Positions 35,990 to 45,110 of a stretch of 64,000 nucleotides of DNA are shown piece after piece. The position numbers were made by a program, and so were the translations under genes. The stretch covers positions 1 through 64,000 of the forward strand of contig NZ_AUDK01000019.1 of the NCBI RefSeq assembly GCF_000425425.1, given 5' to 3'. Each line of letters begins with the position of its first letter. Position 1 is the first letter of the stretch. Source of the DNA: Flavobacterium daejeonense DSM 17708. GTDB taxonomy: Bacteria > Bacteroidota > Bacteroidia > Flavobacteriales > Flavobacteriaceae. The notes under the pieces were generated by a model. That model was not told the DNA's origin, made no database searches, and saw only the letters and a program-made list of their open reading frames with translations.

Positions 35990-36234
35990 AAAGTGAGAAG
36001 TGAAAAGTGAGAAGTGAAAAGTGAGAAGTGAAAAGTGAAAAGTGAGAAGAAGTATTATCACTCACCACTCACCATTCACCACTCATCATTCACCACTCAC
36101 CACTCACCATTCACCATTCACCATTCACCATTCACCACTCACCATTCACCACTCACCATTCACCATTCACCATTCACCATTCACCATTCACCACTCACTA
36201 CTCACTACTCAGCACTCACCATTCACTACTCACC
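35986..36234. repeat. heptamer foldback array before wzt
   Basis: Forward GTGAAAA/GTGAGAA units (35986-36052), then about 25 reverse units (CACTCAC, CACCATT, CACCACT) from 36061 to the wzt start codon at 36235. Long ORFs through this array are artefacts of the repeat. No ribosome binding site is visible; the ATG follows the last unit directly. Confidence 0.9.
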
Positions 36235-37509
36235 ATGAAAGAAATCATCATCAAAGCCGAAAACATCTCCAAGCAGTACCGACTCGGAAAGGTAGGCACC
36301 GGAACCATAAAGCACGACCTCAACCGTTGGTGGCACAGTCTCATCGGTAAGGAAGATCCCTATTTAAAAATTGGGGAAGCCAATGACCGTTCCGTTAAAG
36401 GAGAGAGTGATTACGTTTGGGCATTGCAGGATATTAATTTCGAAATAGCCAAAGGAGAGGTGGTGGGTATTATTGGGAAAAACGGAGCAGGGAAATCCAC
36501 GTTGTTAAAGATTTTGTCACGGGTGACTTCGCCTACTACCGGCAGTGTGAAATTTGGAGGGCGTGTGGCTTCCTTACTCGAAGTAGGAACAGGATTTAAT
36601 GGTGAAATGACCGGTCGTGAGAATATTTTCCTGAACGGAGCCATTTTAGGGATGACCAAAAAAGAAATCGCGTCTAAGTTGGATGAAATTATCGAATTCT
36701 CCGGCTGTGAACGCTATATTGATACTCCGGTAAAGCGATACAGCAGCGGAATGTATGTGCGCCTGGCCTTTGCCGTAGCCGCTTTCCTCGAACCTGAAAT
36801 ATTAATAGTTGATGAAGTCTTAGCCGTAGGAGATGCTGAATTCCAGAAAAAAGCCATTGGCAAGATGCAGGATATTTCTAAAGGCGAAGGTAGAACAGTC
36901 TTGTTTGTAAGTCATAATATGGCAGCGGTAAAGAGTTTGTGTACCAGAGGGATTGTATTGGAGCATGGGAAAGTGGCGTTTGAGGGGGGGATTGATGAGG
37001 CTTTAAATAGATACCTATCTTCAAAATTTACCCAAATGGTTTGGAAAGGAATCGATGGAGATGAAACTTTATCTTTAATGTCAGTTTCAATTAATAATTT
37101 TTCAAGGGATTCAAATTTAAAGACTTCAGATTCCTTGCAAATTTTGTTACAATTTAAGTTGGGTATTGTTCTTAATGATATTGTGCTAGGTTTTTCAGTA
37201 TTATCGGGTATTGCAAATCCTTTAGTAGGTGTTTTATATAATGATTATAATGATTATACAGTTATTAATCCTGGAGAGTATGAAGTTTCCTTTATAATAC
37301 CGCCTTATAGTTTGGCGTCAGGTGATTATGAAATTGAATTTAACCTTTCGATACATAATGTTAAGAAATTTACAACCCAAAAATCTAATCTGACATTTAA
37401 TCTTCTGGCGGATTCAGAAGTAGGTAATAAATTTTTTCTTCAAAATCATCCCAATTATAATTCAGTTGTCAGACCGAACTGGTTTGAGTACTTAAAAAAA
37501 AATAGGTAA
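36235..37509 (+). CDS. wzt: polysaccharide ABC transporter ATP-binding protein
   Basis: A 424-aa ATPase that powers glycan export with Wzm. Seen: Walker A GKNGAGKST (81-89), signature YSSGMYVRLA (169-178), Walker B ILIVDEVLAVGD (189-200) and the switch His in SHNM (226-229). Residues about 260-424 form an extra C-terminal domain rich in beta strands, as in Wzt proteins that recognise the modified end of the O-chain. The following FkbM-type methyltransferase could provide such an end modification. From here the genes are tightly packed (spacings of 1-13 bp or overlaps) to 48 kb, suggesting one operon. Confidence 0.92.
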   Translation: MKEIIIKAENISKQYRLGKVGTGTIKHDLNRWWHSLIGKEDPYLKIGEANDRSVKGESDYVWALQDINFEIAKGEVVGIIGKNGAGKSTLLKILSRVTSPTTGSVKFGGRVASLLEVGTGFNGEMTGRENIFLNGAILGMTKKEIASKLDEIIEFSGCERYIDTPVKRYSSGMYVRLAFAVAAFLEPEILIVDEVLAVGDAEFQKKAIGKMQDISKGEGRTVLFVSHNMAAVKSLCTRGIVLEHGKVAFEGGIDEALNRYLSSKFTQMVWKGIDGDETLSLMSVSINNFSRDSNLKTSDSLQILLQFKLGIVLNDIVLGFSVLSGIANPLVGVLYNDYNDYTVINPGEYEVSFIIPPYSLASGDYEIEFNLSIHNVKKFTTQKSNLTFNLLADSEVGNKFFLQNHPNYNSVVRPNWFEYLKKNR

Positions 37510-37512
37510 ATT

Positions 37513-38322
37513 ATGGTGTTTAAACTTTTAAAGAATGCTATAAAAAGATTTTTGATTGCAGTAAATCAGAAAGTATTTTACACTGATTTTCAGAAGGAAA
37601 TGCTTAAAGCAAAAAAAACAGTTTCAGAGGGAGTGATTTCTCTTTTTGGAAAACAATTTTATTATCATCATGGGATTGCTTTTTATGTTACTTATCAAGA
37701 GATTTTTGTAAAAGGTATTTACAATTTTAAAACAGATAGTAAAAAACCGGTGATTTTAGATTGTGGGGCAAATATGGGATTAAGTGTGTTATTCTTCTCA
37801 AGAAATTTTCCAAATGCTGAAATTTTTGCTTTTGAACCGGATAAAAAAGTTTTGAGTTATTTGGAAAAAAACATAGCTTCTCAAAATCTTAAAAATGTCC
37901 ATTTAATCCAAAAAGGAGTTTGGTCATCAGAAACTATTTTAAAATTTTATACTGATAGTGGAATGGGAGGAAGGTTAGCTATGAAATATAATAATCAAAT
38001 CCCTGAATTTGTTCCTACGATTAGATTACGAGATTATTTGGAACGTCCGATCACTTTTTTAAAAATGGATATTGAGGGGGCGGAATATGAAGTTTTAAAT
38101 GATATTGAAGATAGATTAACTAATATTGAAAATGTTTTTTTAGAATATCATAGTATTTTTGACGAAGAACAACATTTAGATGAAATATTGGCAATTTTCA
38201 AGCGTAATGGTTTTCGTTATCATTTAAGTCAGTCTTTTTCAAGAAATCGCCCATTTATAGATAAGAATATTGGATGTGAAAAATATGATATGGCTATTAA
38301 TATTTATGCTTACAAAAGCTAA
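37513..38322 (+). CDS. FkbM family methyltransferase
   Basis: A 269-aa SAM-dependent methyltransferase. Seen: VILDCGANMGLSVLFFSRNFP (80-100, SAM-binding glycine motif), IFAFEPDKK and the FkbM-type FLKMDIEGAEYEVL segment (about 176-189). Family knowledge: these enzymes usually O-methylate sugars or polyketides. Directly after wzt (3 bp), so methylation of the exported glycan, perhaps as a chain-end cap read by the Wzt C-terminal domain, is a reasonable inference. Confidence 0.85.
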   Translation: MVFKLLKNAIKRFLIAVNQKVFYTDFQKEMLKAKKTVSEGVISLFGKQFYYHHGIAFYVTYQEIFVKGIYNFKTDSKKPVILDCGANMGLSVLFFSRNFPNAEIFAFEPDKKVLSYLEKNIASQNLKNVHLIQKGVWSSETILKFYTDSGMGGRLAMKYNNQIPEFVPTIRLRDYLERPITFLKMDIEGAEYEVLNDIEDRLTNIENVFLEYHSIFDEEQHLDEILAIFKRNGFRYHLSQSFSRNRPFIDKNIGCEKYDMAINIYAYKS

Positions 38323-38330
38323 AAAGAAAT

Positions 38331-39176
38331 ATGATTTCAATTATAATATGTTGTAGGAAAAAAAAAATAGATTTTGAATTAGAATTAAATATTCAAATGA
38401 CTATTGGATGTGAGTACGAGTTAATAGTTATTGATAACTCAGAAAACAAATATTCTATATTTGAAGCTTATAATTTAGGAATTGAACAAAGTAAAGGAGA
38501 ATATTTGTGCTTTATTCATGATGACATATTATTTCATACTCAGGATTGGGGAAATGTAATCAGTAATATTTTTGCGTCAGATGCATATATAGGATTGATA
38601 GGGATTGCAGGTGCCAAAATGAAAACAAAGATGCCTTCAGCCTGGTGGGATTGCCCTAAAGAATATAAAATGCTAAATATTATTCAGCATCTTAATTCAA
38701 ATATAGTAGAACATCAACAAATAGGGTGGAGAGAGAATACGATTGAAGAGGTTGTTGTAATTGACGGAGTTTTTATGGTAGCCAAAAAATTATCTTTTTT
38801 AAGATTTAACGAAAAAATGTTTGGTTTTCATAATTACGATATGAATCTTTCATTGGAATGTTTGATTAATAATTATAAAATTGTTGTTACAAAGGAAATT
38901 TTGATAGAACATTTTTCACTAGGGACTTTAAATGAATCTTGGTACACTTCAACAATTAAATTTAGAAAACTATATAGAAGGTATTTGCCTTTAAAAATAG
39001 ATAGTTTGAATTCCGGAGTTTTAAAATTTGCGGAAATTCAAAATGGAATGTGTTTTACAATGGGCTTATTAGCTTTAGGTAATAAAAAAGAATCTCTAAA
39101 ATATTGGTTGCAACTATTATTACTTAAACCATATTCTAAATTTCATTTTAAATTTTTAAAAAGATTGATTCAATAA
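38331..39176 (+). CDS. glycosyltransferase, GT2-like (StrF-like domain)
   Basis: A 281-aa GT-A-like protein starting MISIIICCRKKKIDFELEL and carrying YELIVIDNSENKYSIFEAYNLGIEQSKGEYLCFIHDDILF, typical of the StrF-like (Glyco_tranf_2_5) group. HDD (about residues 63-65) is the expected metal-binding triplet. DGVFMVAKK is the acceptor-side motif. It overlaps the next gene by one base (TAATG). Donor and acceptor unknown. Confidence 0.8.
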   Translation: MISIIICCRKKKIDFELELNIQMTIGCEYELIVIDNSENKYSIFEAYNLGIEQSKGEYLCFIHDDILFHTQDWGNVISNIFASDAYIGLIGIAGAKMKTKMPSAWWDCPKEYKMLNIIQHLNSNIVEHQQIGWRENTIEEVVVIDGVFMVAKKLSFLRFNEKMFGFHNYDMNLSLECLINNYKIVVTKEILIEHFSLGTLNESWYTSTIKFRKLYRRYLPLKIDSLNSGVLKFAEIQNGMCFTMGLLALGNKKESLKYWLQLLLLKPYSKFHFKFLKRLIQ

Positions 39177-40090
39177 TGCTAGCCATAATTATCCCATATT
39201 ACAAACTTACTTTTTTTGAAGATACCTTAGCTTCGTTAGCTACTCAAACGGATAAAAGATTTAAAGTTTACATTGGGGATGATGCCAGTCCGGAGAATCC
39301 AACAGCATTAATAGACAAATACCGGGGAAAATTTGATTTTAAATATCATCGGTTTGATGAAAATTTAGGAGGGGTATCATTGACTAAACAATGGGAGCGT
39401 TGTATTGAGCTGTCAGGGGATGAGGAATGGTTAATGATTTTGGGAGATGATGATGTGTTAGGTAAAAATGTGGTAGAGGAATTTTATAAAACTTTTCTAA
39501 TTGCTGGAAATAAAGTAAATTTATTTAGGTTTAATTTAAGGGTTATAGATGAAAAAAACGCTTTGTTACACGTGAATGAGGCCTTACAAGAGATTGACTC
39601 CTCTTATGATTTGTTGGAAAAAATATTTTTGCTGAAAGAAATTATTACAATGAGCGAGTTTGTTTTTACGAGAAAAATTTATGAGCAAAATAATGGGATA
39701 GTAGCATTTCCGTTGGCTTGGTTTTCAGATTATGCCACTTGGTTGTTATATGGTAAAAAAACAGGGATATTCAATATAAATAATGCTTCCGTTTATTGGA
39801 GACTAAGTAAAGTCAATATCTCGTCAAAATCAACAGATATAAAAGAAATTGAATTGAAAGTTACTAGTTTATTTTTATTTAATTCTTTTTTGAAAGATAA
39901 TTTAAATATTGATAAAGAAGAGTTAAATAAATACCAATTTAACTATCTGTTGAATCAATTGAATGTCATTAAATTCTTTTCAGCTTTAAGGTTAATACTT
40001 GTCGTAATGATTCGTTTAAGAAAAAAAGACATTATAATTGTATTATATAAATATATAGGCAGAAAAGTGAGTAGAAAAATATTTAACTGA
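39176..40090 (+). CDS. glycosyltransferase family 2
   Basis: A 304-aa GT-A transferase. Seen: LAIIIPYYKLTFFEDTLASLATQ, KVYIGDDASPENPT and a WLMILGDDDVLGKNVVEEF metal-binding segment. Start overlaps the preceding stop by one base, indicating coupled translation. C-terminus basic with a hydrophobic helix (FFSALRLILVVMIRLRKK). Substrate unknown. Confidence 0.85.
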   Translation: MLAIIIPYYKLTFFEDTLASLATQTDKRFKVYIGDDASPENPTALIDKYRGKFDFKYHRFDENLGGVSLTKQWERCIELSGDEEWLMILGDDDVLGKNVVEEFYKTFLIAGNKVNLFRFNLRVIDEKNALLHVNEALQEIDSSYDLLEKIFLLKEIITMSEFVFTRKIYEQNNGIVAFPLAWFSDYATWLLYGKKTGIFNINNASVYWRLSKVNISSKSTDIKEIELKVTSLFLFNSFLKDNLNIDKEELNKYQFNYLLNQLNVIKFFSALRLILVVMIRLRKKDIIIVLYKYIGRKVSRKIFN

Positions 40091-40092
40091 TT

Positions 40093-41142
40093 ATGAAGGT
40101 GTTAGTTCCACATCAAAAAGACCAAAATATATACCTTGATGAGATTATTAAATATTCTGAAAGTGAATTCGTGTTTGGAAACTTTAAGGATTTTAATTCT
40201 TCTTTTGATATCGTAAATATTCAGTTTCCCGAAGCGATTTTTGATTGGAAAGTTCCAACTCAAACAGAATTAAATGAATTAGAATCTCAGATTAGAATCT
40301 GGAAAATGAGTTCTAAAATTGTTTATACGATGAATGATTTTAAAAAGCACTATGATAAAAAAGAAAATTTTGATAATTTGTTTTCATTAATTCATAAAAA
40401 TGCAGATGCTGTAATTCACTTAGGGAATTACTCGATGCAACATTGTCAGAAAATGTTTTCTGAAGATTGTATTCATACAATAATTCATCATCCTCTATAT
40501 AGTAGTTTACTGGAAAGTGGAAAAAGAGAAAATATAGAGGAAATATATAAAATTGATTTGGAAAATAAATTTGTCGTTTCCGTAATCGGGGGCATCAGGT
40601 CTAAGGAGGAAATGAAACTAATATTTAAGATATTCAAAAAAATTCCCGTAAAGAATAAATTTTTAGTAGTGCCCAGAATGTTTCAATTTCTTGAAATTCC
40701 TGATTATATTCCTTATCGATTTAGGAAAAAGTATCGAAAGTTAATGGAAAGTCTATATTGTTTGTCATTATCTAAAAAGCAGTATTATTTTAATTCTCTT
40801 TTTTTAGATTATTCCTATTTAATAAATTTAGTTGACAGAAGTTCTGTAATAATTATTCCCAGAGTAAGGAATTTGAATTCAGGTAATTTGTTTCTGGGGT
40901 TGACATTCGATAAACCAATGGTTATACCAGGAATAGGAAATTTGACAGAAGAGGCAGATAATTTTGGGTTACCTGTTTTTGATATAATAAACAATTCATA
41001 CGAAGACGTAATTAATAAAGTCTTAGAATTAGAGCATAATTCGTATTTTCAAACAAAACAATTTCAAGATAAAAAAAAAGAGTATCAACCCGAGAAAATA
41101 GCTATGAAATATGATAGTTTCTTTAAGTCTTTAATATTTTAG
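40093..41142 (+). CDS. putative GT-B fold glycosyltransferase
   Basis: A 349-aa protein without a clear family signature. Seen: two-domain layout typical of GT-B enzymes, an N-terminal region with KIVYTMNDFKKHYDKKE and DAVIHLGNYSM, a central KFVVSVIGGIRSKEEM at the likely domain border, and a C-terminal IIPRVRNLNSGNLFLGLTFDKPMVIPGIGNLTEEADNFG resembling the donor-binding helix. The canonical E-x7-E motif of GT4 is not evident. It lies between GT2 genes with 2-3 bp spacing, which supports a transferase role, but function is inferred mostly from context. Confidence 0.55.
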   Translation: MKVLVPHQKDQNIYLDEIIKYSESEFVFGNFKDFNSSFDIVNIQFPEAIFDWKVPTQTELNELESQIRIWKMSSKIVYTMNDFKKHYDKKENFDNLFSLIHKNADAVIHLGNYSMQHCQKMFSEDCIHTIIHHPLYSSLLESGKRENIEEIYKIDLENKFVVSVIGGIRSKEEMKLIFKIFKKIPVKNKFLVVPRMFQFLEIPDYIPYRFRKKYRKLMESLYCLSLSKKQYYFNSLFLDYSYLINLVDRSSVIIIPRVRNLNSGNLFLGLTFDKPMVIPGIGNLTEEADNFGLPVFDIINNSYEDVINKVLELEHNSYFQTKQFQDKKKEYQPEKIAMKYDSFFKSLIF

Positions 41143-41145
41143 AAA

Positions 41146-42084
41146 ATGAATCCTCTGGTTTCTATTATCATTCCCACCTACAATCGCGCCCATCTTATTG
41201 GTGAAACGCTAGATTCTGTTATGGCACAAACCTATCAAAATTGGGAATGTATTATTGTGGATGATGGTAGTGAAGATGACACTCTTGCAGTTTTAGAAAG
41301 GTATTTAATTGCCGATACCCGATTTCAGTTTCATTATCGTCCAATAGATAGAATTAAGGGAGCAAATAGCTGCCGGAATTATGGATTTGAGTTAAGCAAG
41401 GGAGAATATATAAAATGGTTTGATAGTGATGATATAATGTTTTCTGATTGTTTGGAGAAACAAATTGAAAATAGTCACACTTTTGATGTTTCGGTTTGTC
41501 AGGTTGTAAAATATGATTTTGAAAATCAAAAAATACTGGGAATGACACAAATTAATTCCGATCAATTGATTTTGGATTATCTTTTAGGGAAAATTACTTT
41601 CTACATTATCTCACCGTTATGGAAAAAAGAGTTTGTTAAAAGACAAAAAGGATTATTTGATGAATCTATTTCTAATTTAGACGATTGGGATTTTAATTTA
41701 AGAATGCTATATGAAAATCCTGTAATTAAATTTATAAATGAAGGATTAATATATTATCGTATTCATAATGAATCTCTATCTCAGGAATTAGGAAAATTGA
41801 ATAGAAAAGAAATAGCATCTGAATTAAAAGCAAGAGATAAGCATATAAAATTATTAGAAAGAAATAACGATGTTATTAATTCTAATGCGTTACAAAATTT
41901 TACTAAAAATAGGGTTAAGTATTTTTTGAGAGAGGCGTTGGTAAGAAAAGATGCTAATGATTTGTTTCTTTGCAAAGAATTATTCAAAAGACAAATAAAA
42001 TTGTTTGATTTTATAGATTTATTTAAATCTGTATTTGCAGTTACAACATTTAAAATTTTTGGCAAAGGTTATAAATATTTATAA
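41146..42084 (+). CDS. glycosyltransferase family 2
   Basis: A 312-aa GT-A transferase with LVSIIIPTYNRAHLIGETLDSVMAQTYQNWECIIVDDGSEDD and a YIKWFDSDDIMF metal-binding segment. NLDDWDFNLRML is the acceptor-side motif. A charged helical C-terminal part (about 230-300) follows. Substrate unknown. The next gene starts 1 bp after its stop. Confidence 0.88.
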   Translation: MNPLVSIIIPTYNRAHLIGETLDSVMAQTYQNWECIIVDDGSEDDTLAVLERYLIADTRFQFHYRPIDRIKGANSCRNYGFELSKGEYIKWFDSDDIMFSDCLEKQIENSHTFDVSVCQVVKYDFENQKILGMTQINSDQLILDYLLGKITFYIISPLWKKEFVKRQKGLFDESISNLDDWDFNLRMLYENPVIKFINEGLIYYRIHNESLSQELGKLNRKEIASELKARDKHIKLLERNNDVINSNALQNFTKNRVKYFLREALVRKDANDLFLCKELFKRQIKLFDFIDLFKSVFAVTTFKIFGKGYKYL

Positions 42085-42085
42085 A

Positions 42086-43228
42086 ATGAAAATCCTTTTT
42101 GTTTCCATGCCTTCCGTTCACGTAATCCGATGGATAGAAAATTTAAAAGACACTAATCATGAATTGTATTGGTTTGATGTGTTAGATAGTGGGCGATTGG
42201 ATACTTTAGAGAGGGTACATCAATTTACAACTTGGAGAAAAAGGAAATTTCCGTATATAAAAGGAGAATACCGTTTACAAAAAATATTTCCAAACATGTA
42301 TGAAAAAGTGAAGTCTTTTTTAGAAGTGACAGCCAATGAAGCATTAGAACAAATCATTTTAGACATTCAGCCCGATGTAGTACATAGTTTTGAATTGCAT
42401 AGTTGTTCCTATCCTATTTTGAAAACGATGCAAAAATTTCCAAAATTGAAATGGTTGTATTCCTGTTGGGGGAATGATTTGTTTTATTACAGGCAATATA
42501 AAACACACTTAAAAAGAATACAGCAGGTTTTAGCTCGTGTTAATTTTTTACATACCGATTGTATGCGTGATTTTGAAATTGCCAAAAAATTAGGTTTCAA
42601 AGGTCAGTTTTTAGGTGTTATCCCGGGAGGTACAGGATATAAAATAAAGGAGTTAGATGTTTATAAATTAGACATTACAGAGCGGAAAATTATTTTAGTA
42701 AAAGGCTATGAACATAAATTCGGCAGAGGGCTAAATGTTATTAAAGCTTTACAGTTATTAGATAAGGAGTTAGAGAAATATAAAGTTATAGTATTTGGAG
42801 CGCATCAAAAAGTTATAGATTATATAACATCCAATCGGCTAGATTTTACTTTTTTTGACAGACATGGACTTTCGCATAAAGAATTAATGCAATTAATGGG
42901 GAAATCTTTAGTGTATATAGGAAATAGTATTTCAGATGGTATGCCTAATACAATGTTAGAAGCTGTTGTAATGGGAGCTTTTCCAATACAATCCAATCCA
43001 GGAGGTGCTTCCGAAGAGATTATTGTACAGGGCAGGAATGGCTATTTAATTGCTAATCCGGAATCGGTTTCAGAAATAAAAGAAATACTCCTAAAAGCAT
43101 TATCTGAAAAAAGTAACTTTGTAAAGGCAGCCGAAATAAATCAACAGCTGGCTCAGGAGCGATTGGATTATGCAGTCAATCAATTGAGGGTAATCGAAAT
43201 GTATAATACAATTCTAAAATGCGGGTAG
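42086..43228 (+). CDS. glycosyltransferase, GT4-like
   Basis: A 380-aa GT-B transferase. Seen: KILFVSMPSVHVIRWIENL at the start, DVVHSFELHSCSYPIL, WGNDLFYYRQYKTH, and the C-terminal NSISDGMPNTMLEAVVMGAFPIQSNPGGASEEII with the E-x7-E-like donor-binding region. The ATG at 42086 was chosen over an upstream in-frame ATG (42035) that lies inside the preceding gene. It overlaps the next gene by 10 bp. Confidence 0.85.
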   Translation: MKILFVSMPSVHVIRWIENLKDTNHELYWFDVLDSGRLDTLERVHQFTTWRKRKFPYIKGEYRLQKIFPNMYEKVKSFLEVTANEALEQIILDIQPDVVHSFELHSCSYPILKTMQKFPKLKWLYSCWGNDLFYYRQYKTHLKRIQQVLARVNFLHTDCMRDFEIAKKLGFKGQFLGVIPGGTGYKIKELDVYKLDITERKIILVKGYEHKFGRGLNVIKALQLLDKELEKYKVIVFGAHQKVIDYITSNRLDFTFFDRHGLSHKELMQLMGKSLVYIGNSISDGMPNTMLEAVVMGAFPIQSNPGGASEEIIVQGRNGYLIANPESVSEIKEILLKALSEKSNFVKAAEINQQLAQERLDYAVNQLRVIEMYNTILKCG

Positions 43229-44238
43229 GTTTTAATCCAAATAAAAACAAACAGTTGGAATCTAATGATTTTTATCATCAGGTTATTATACCCGTATATA
43301 TCCCTAATCAGGAAGGTTATTTTAAAGATAGTTTTACAATTTTACAATTATGTTTGGAGTCTTTATTTAAAACAGTTCATGACAAAACTTTTATTACCAT
43401 TGTCAATAACGGAAGTTGTTTTGAAGTTTCTAATTATTTGGGTGAGTTGTATCAAAGCAGGAAAATTCAGGAACTTATCAATACTAAAAATATTGGGAGA
43501 ATTAATGCTATCTTAAAAGCTGTTGCAGGACACAATTTTACTGTTGTCACTGCTTCTGATGCAGATGTTCTGTTTTTAGAAAAATGGCAGGAGGCTGCTT
43601 ATGAGGTTTTTAAACATTTTCCTAAAACAGGTGCAGTGTGTACGACCCCTTCTTCAAAATCGTATAAAACTTATACGGCAAATATTTTTTTTGATTGTTT
43701 TTTTTTTAAAAGATTACGTTTTACAGCAGTGCAAAATTCTACGGCTTTAAGAGCATTTGCACATAGTATTGAAAATCCTTTGTTTTATAATGAAGTTCAT
43801 TTAGCAAATTATTTAACTATTTCGAGTAATGATTTTAAAGCAGTTGTGGGAGCCGGTCACTTTGTAATAACATATAAAGCATCTCTATTTTATTCTTTAC
43901 CTGAAAAATCTACGGAATATGTATTAGGAGGAAATAGTAATTATTTATTAGATACAATGGTTATAAAAAAAGGTTTTTGGCGTTTATCTACGGCTGATAA
44001 TTATACCTATCACATGGGCAATGTTGCTGAGGCTTGGATGTTTGAGGAAGTTACTAAGTTAAAACAAGCTGTCAAAACAATAGATTTTCAATTAAAAGAG
44101 AGACCTTCAGAGACTAAATGGGGCTATTATATTAAGAGTAAAATTTTTGGTAAGTTTATCTTGAACAAAAAAATAATGAAATGTTTTTTACGTTGGAAAG
44201 GACTTTCAAAAAGAGAAGCAGAAAAGTATTTAACATGA
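43219..44238 (+). CDS. glycosyltransferase, GT-A fold
   Basis: A 339-aa protein with a GT2-like core: HQVIIPVYIPNQEGYFKDSFTILQLCLESLF, FITIVNNGSCFEVSNYL, NTKNIGRINAILKAVAG and a TASDADVLFLEKWQ segment in the DxD position. The overall pattern matches a group of Bacteroidota capsule GTs. It overlaps both neighbours (10 bp upstream, 4 bp ATGA downstream). Donor unknown. Confidence 0.75.
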   Translation: MRVGFNPNKNKQLESNDFYHQVIIPVYIPNQEGYFKDSFTILQLCLESLFKTVHDKTFITIVNNGSCFEVSNYLGELYQSRKIQELINTKNIGRINAILKAVAGHNFTVVTASDADVLFLEKWQEAAYEVFKHFPKTGAVCTTPSSKSYKTYTANIFFDCFFFKRLRFTAVQNSTALRAFAHSIENPLFYNEVHLANYLTISSNDFKAVVGAGHFVITYKASLFYSLPEKSTEYVLGGNSNYLLDTMVIKKGFWRLSTADNYTYHMGNVAEAWMFEEVTKLKQAVKTIDFQLKERPSETKWGYYIKSKIFGKFILNKKIMKCFLRWKGLSKREAEKYLT

Positions 44239-45107
44239 TGGATAAAATTAACATAGCCTATTTAATTACTGCTTACCATAATTATGGGCATCTTGAAAAA
44301 TTAATAAGAGCTCTTCAGGATACTAATGTGTATTTTTATATACATATTGATAAAAATTCAGAAATGCCAACAAATTTAAATCAGTTTACAAATATTAAAT
44401 TTATAAAAAGACATAAAGTTTGGTGGGCTGGCTGGTCGCATCAAAAGGCAATATTTAATTTAATGGCTGCTGCGGTTAAAGATAATTATGATTATTATGC
44501 TTTACTGAGTGGTAGTGATTATCCGATTAGGTCTAATGAATTCTTGTATAATAAGTTACAACAAGGAGGAGAATTCATTAGCATTAAAGAAGGATTTCCA
44601 TCTGATTTAAAAAGAGGGTGGATAACTAATTTTTATTTTGATCTGTTTTATAGACGAAAGCCAAATAAACCCATTTGGATTAAAATTTTATTACGCTTAG
44701 AGAAAAAGATTAGTTTATACTTTCCCAAAAAAAACTTTCCGTTTAAAAAAGTTTTTTTTGGTCCTACATGGTGGATTTTAACCCATTCAACCGTTCGGTA
44801 TATTTTAGATTTTTTAAATTCAAATCGGCATTACGAGCGTTTTTTTAAAAATTCATTTTGTTGTGAAGAAATTTTAATACCAACCATAATTGGTAATTCA
44901 GGAATTACAAATATAAAAGGGAATTTGACTTATGTGGATTGGTCTGTACATCCGGGACCTGCATTTGTATCTAAAAAGCATTTGGCTATTTTTGAAAATG
45001 ATTTTGTTCAAAATGAATACGGGGATAATGTTGCTTTTTTTGCCAGAAAATTTGATAAAGAAAGTGAAGCCCTATTAGATTTTATTGATTTAAATTTTAG
45101 AGCATAA
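44235..45107 (+). CDS. beta-1,6-N-acetylglucosaminyltransferase-like (GT14)
   Basis: A 290-aa protein of the core-2/I-branching (GT14) type. Seen: IAYLITAYHNYGHLEKLIRALQ, FYIHIDKNSE, VWWAGWSHQKAIFNLM, YYALLSGSDYPIRS and FGPTWWILTHSTVRYILDF, all conserved family blocks. It would add a branching beta-linked HexNAc or a related sugar. The ATG at 44235 (second ATG at 44238) was chosen, since longer reading only covers the end of the previous gene. Bacterial GT14 enzymes are regular but minor members of capsule loci. Confidence 0.88.
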   Translation: MMDKINIAYLITAYHNYGHLEKLIRALQDTNVYFYIHIDKNSEMPTNLNQFTNIKFIKRHKVWWAGWSHQKAIFNLMAAAVKDNYDYYALLSGSDYPIRSNEFLYNKLQQGGEFISIKEGFPSDLKRGWITNFYFDLFYRRKPNKPIWIKILLRLEKKISLYFPKKNFPFKKVFFGPTWWILTHSTVRYILDFLNSNRHYERFFKNSFCCEEILIPTIIGNSGITNIKGNLTYVDWSVHPGPAFVSKKHLAIFENDFVQNEYGDNVAFFARKFDKESEALLDFIDLNFRA

Positions 45108-45110
45108 ACT

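Noticed and set aside
35445..36234. CRISPR array
   Set aside because: Units are 7 bp with no unique spacers and no cas genes nearby.
36035..36350. Two overlapping ORFs (67 and 102 aa) through the CACCATT array
   Set aside because: They read only the 7-bp repeat (HHSPFT-type peptides) and run out of frame into wzt; open frames are an artefact of the repeat.
42035..42085. Upstream in-frame start of the GT at 42086
   Set aside because: It would add 17 residues read from the end of the previous gene; the conserved N-terminal strand starts right at the ATG at 42086.
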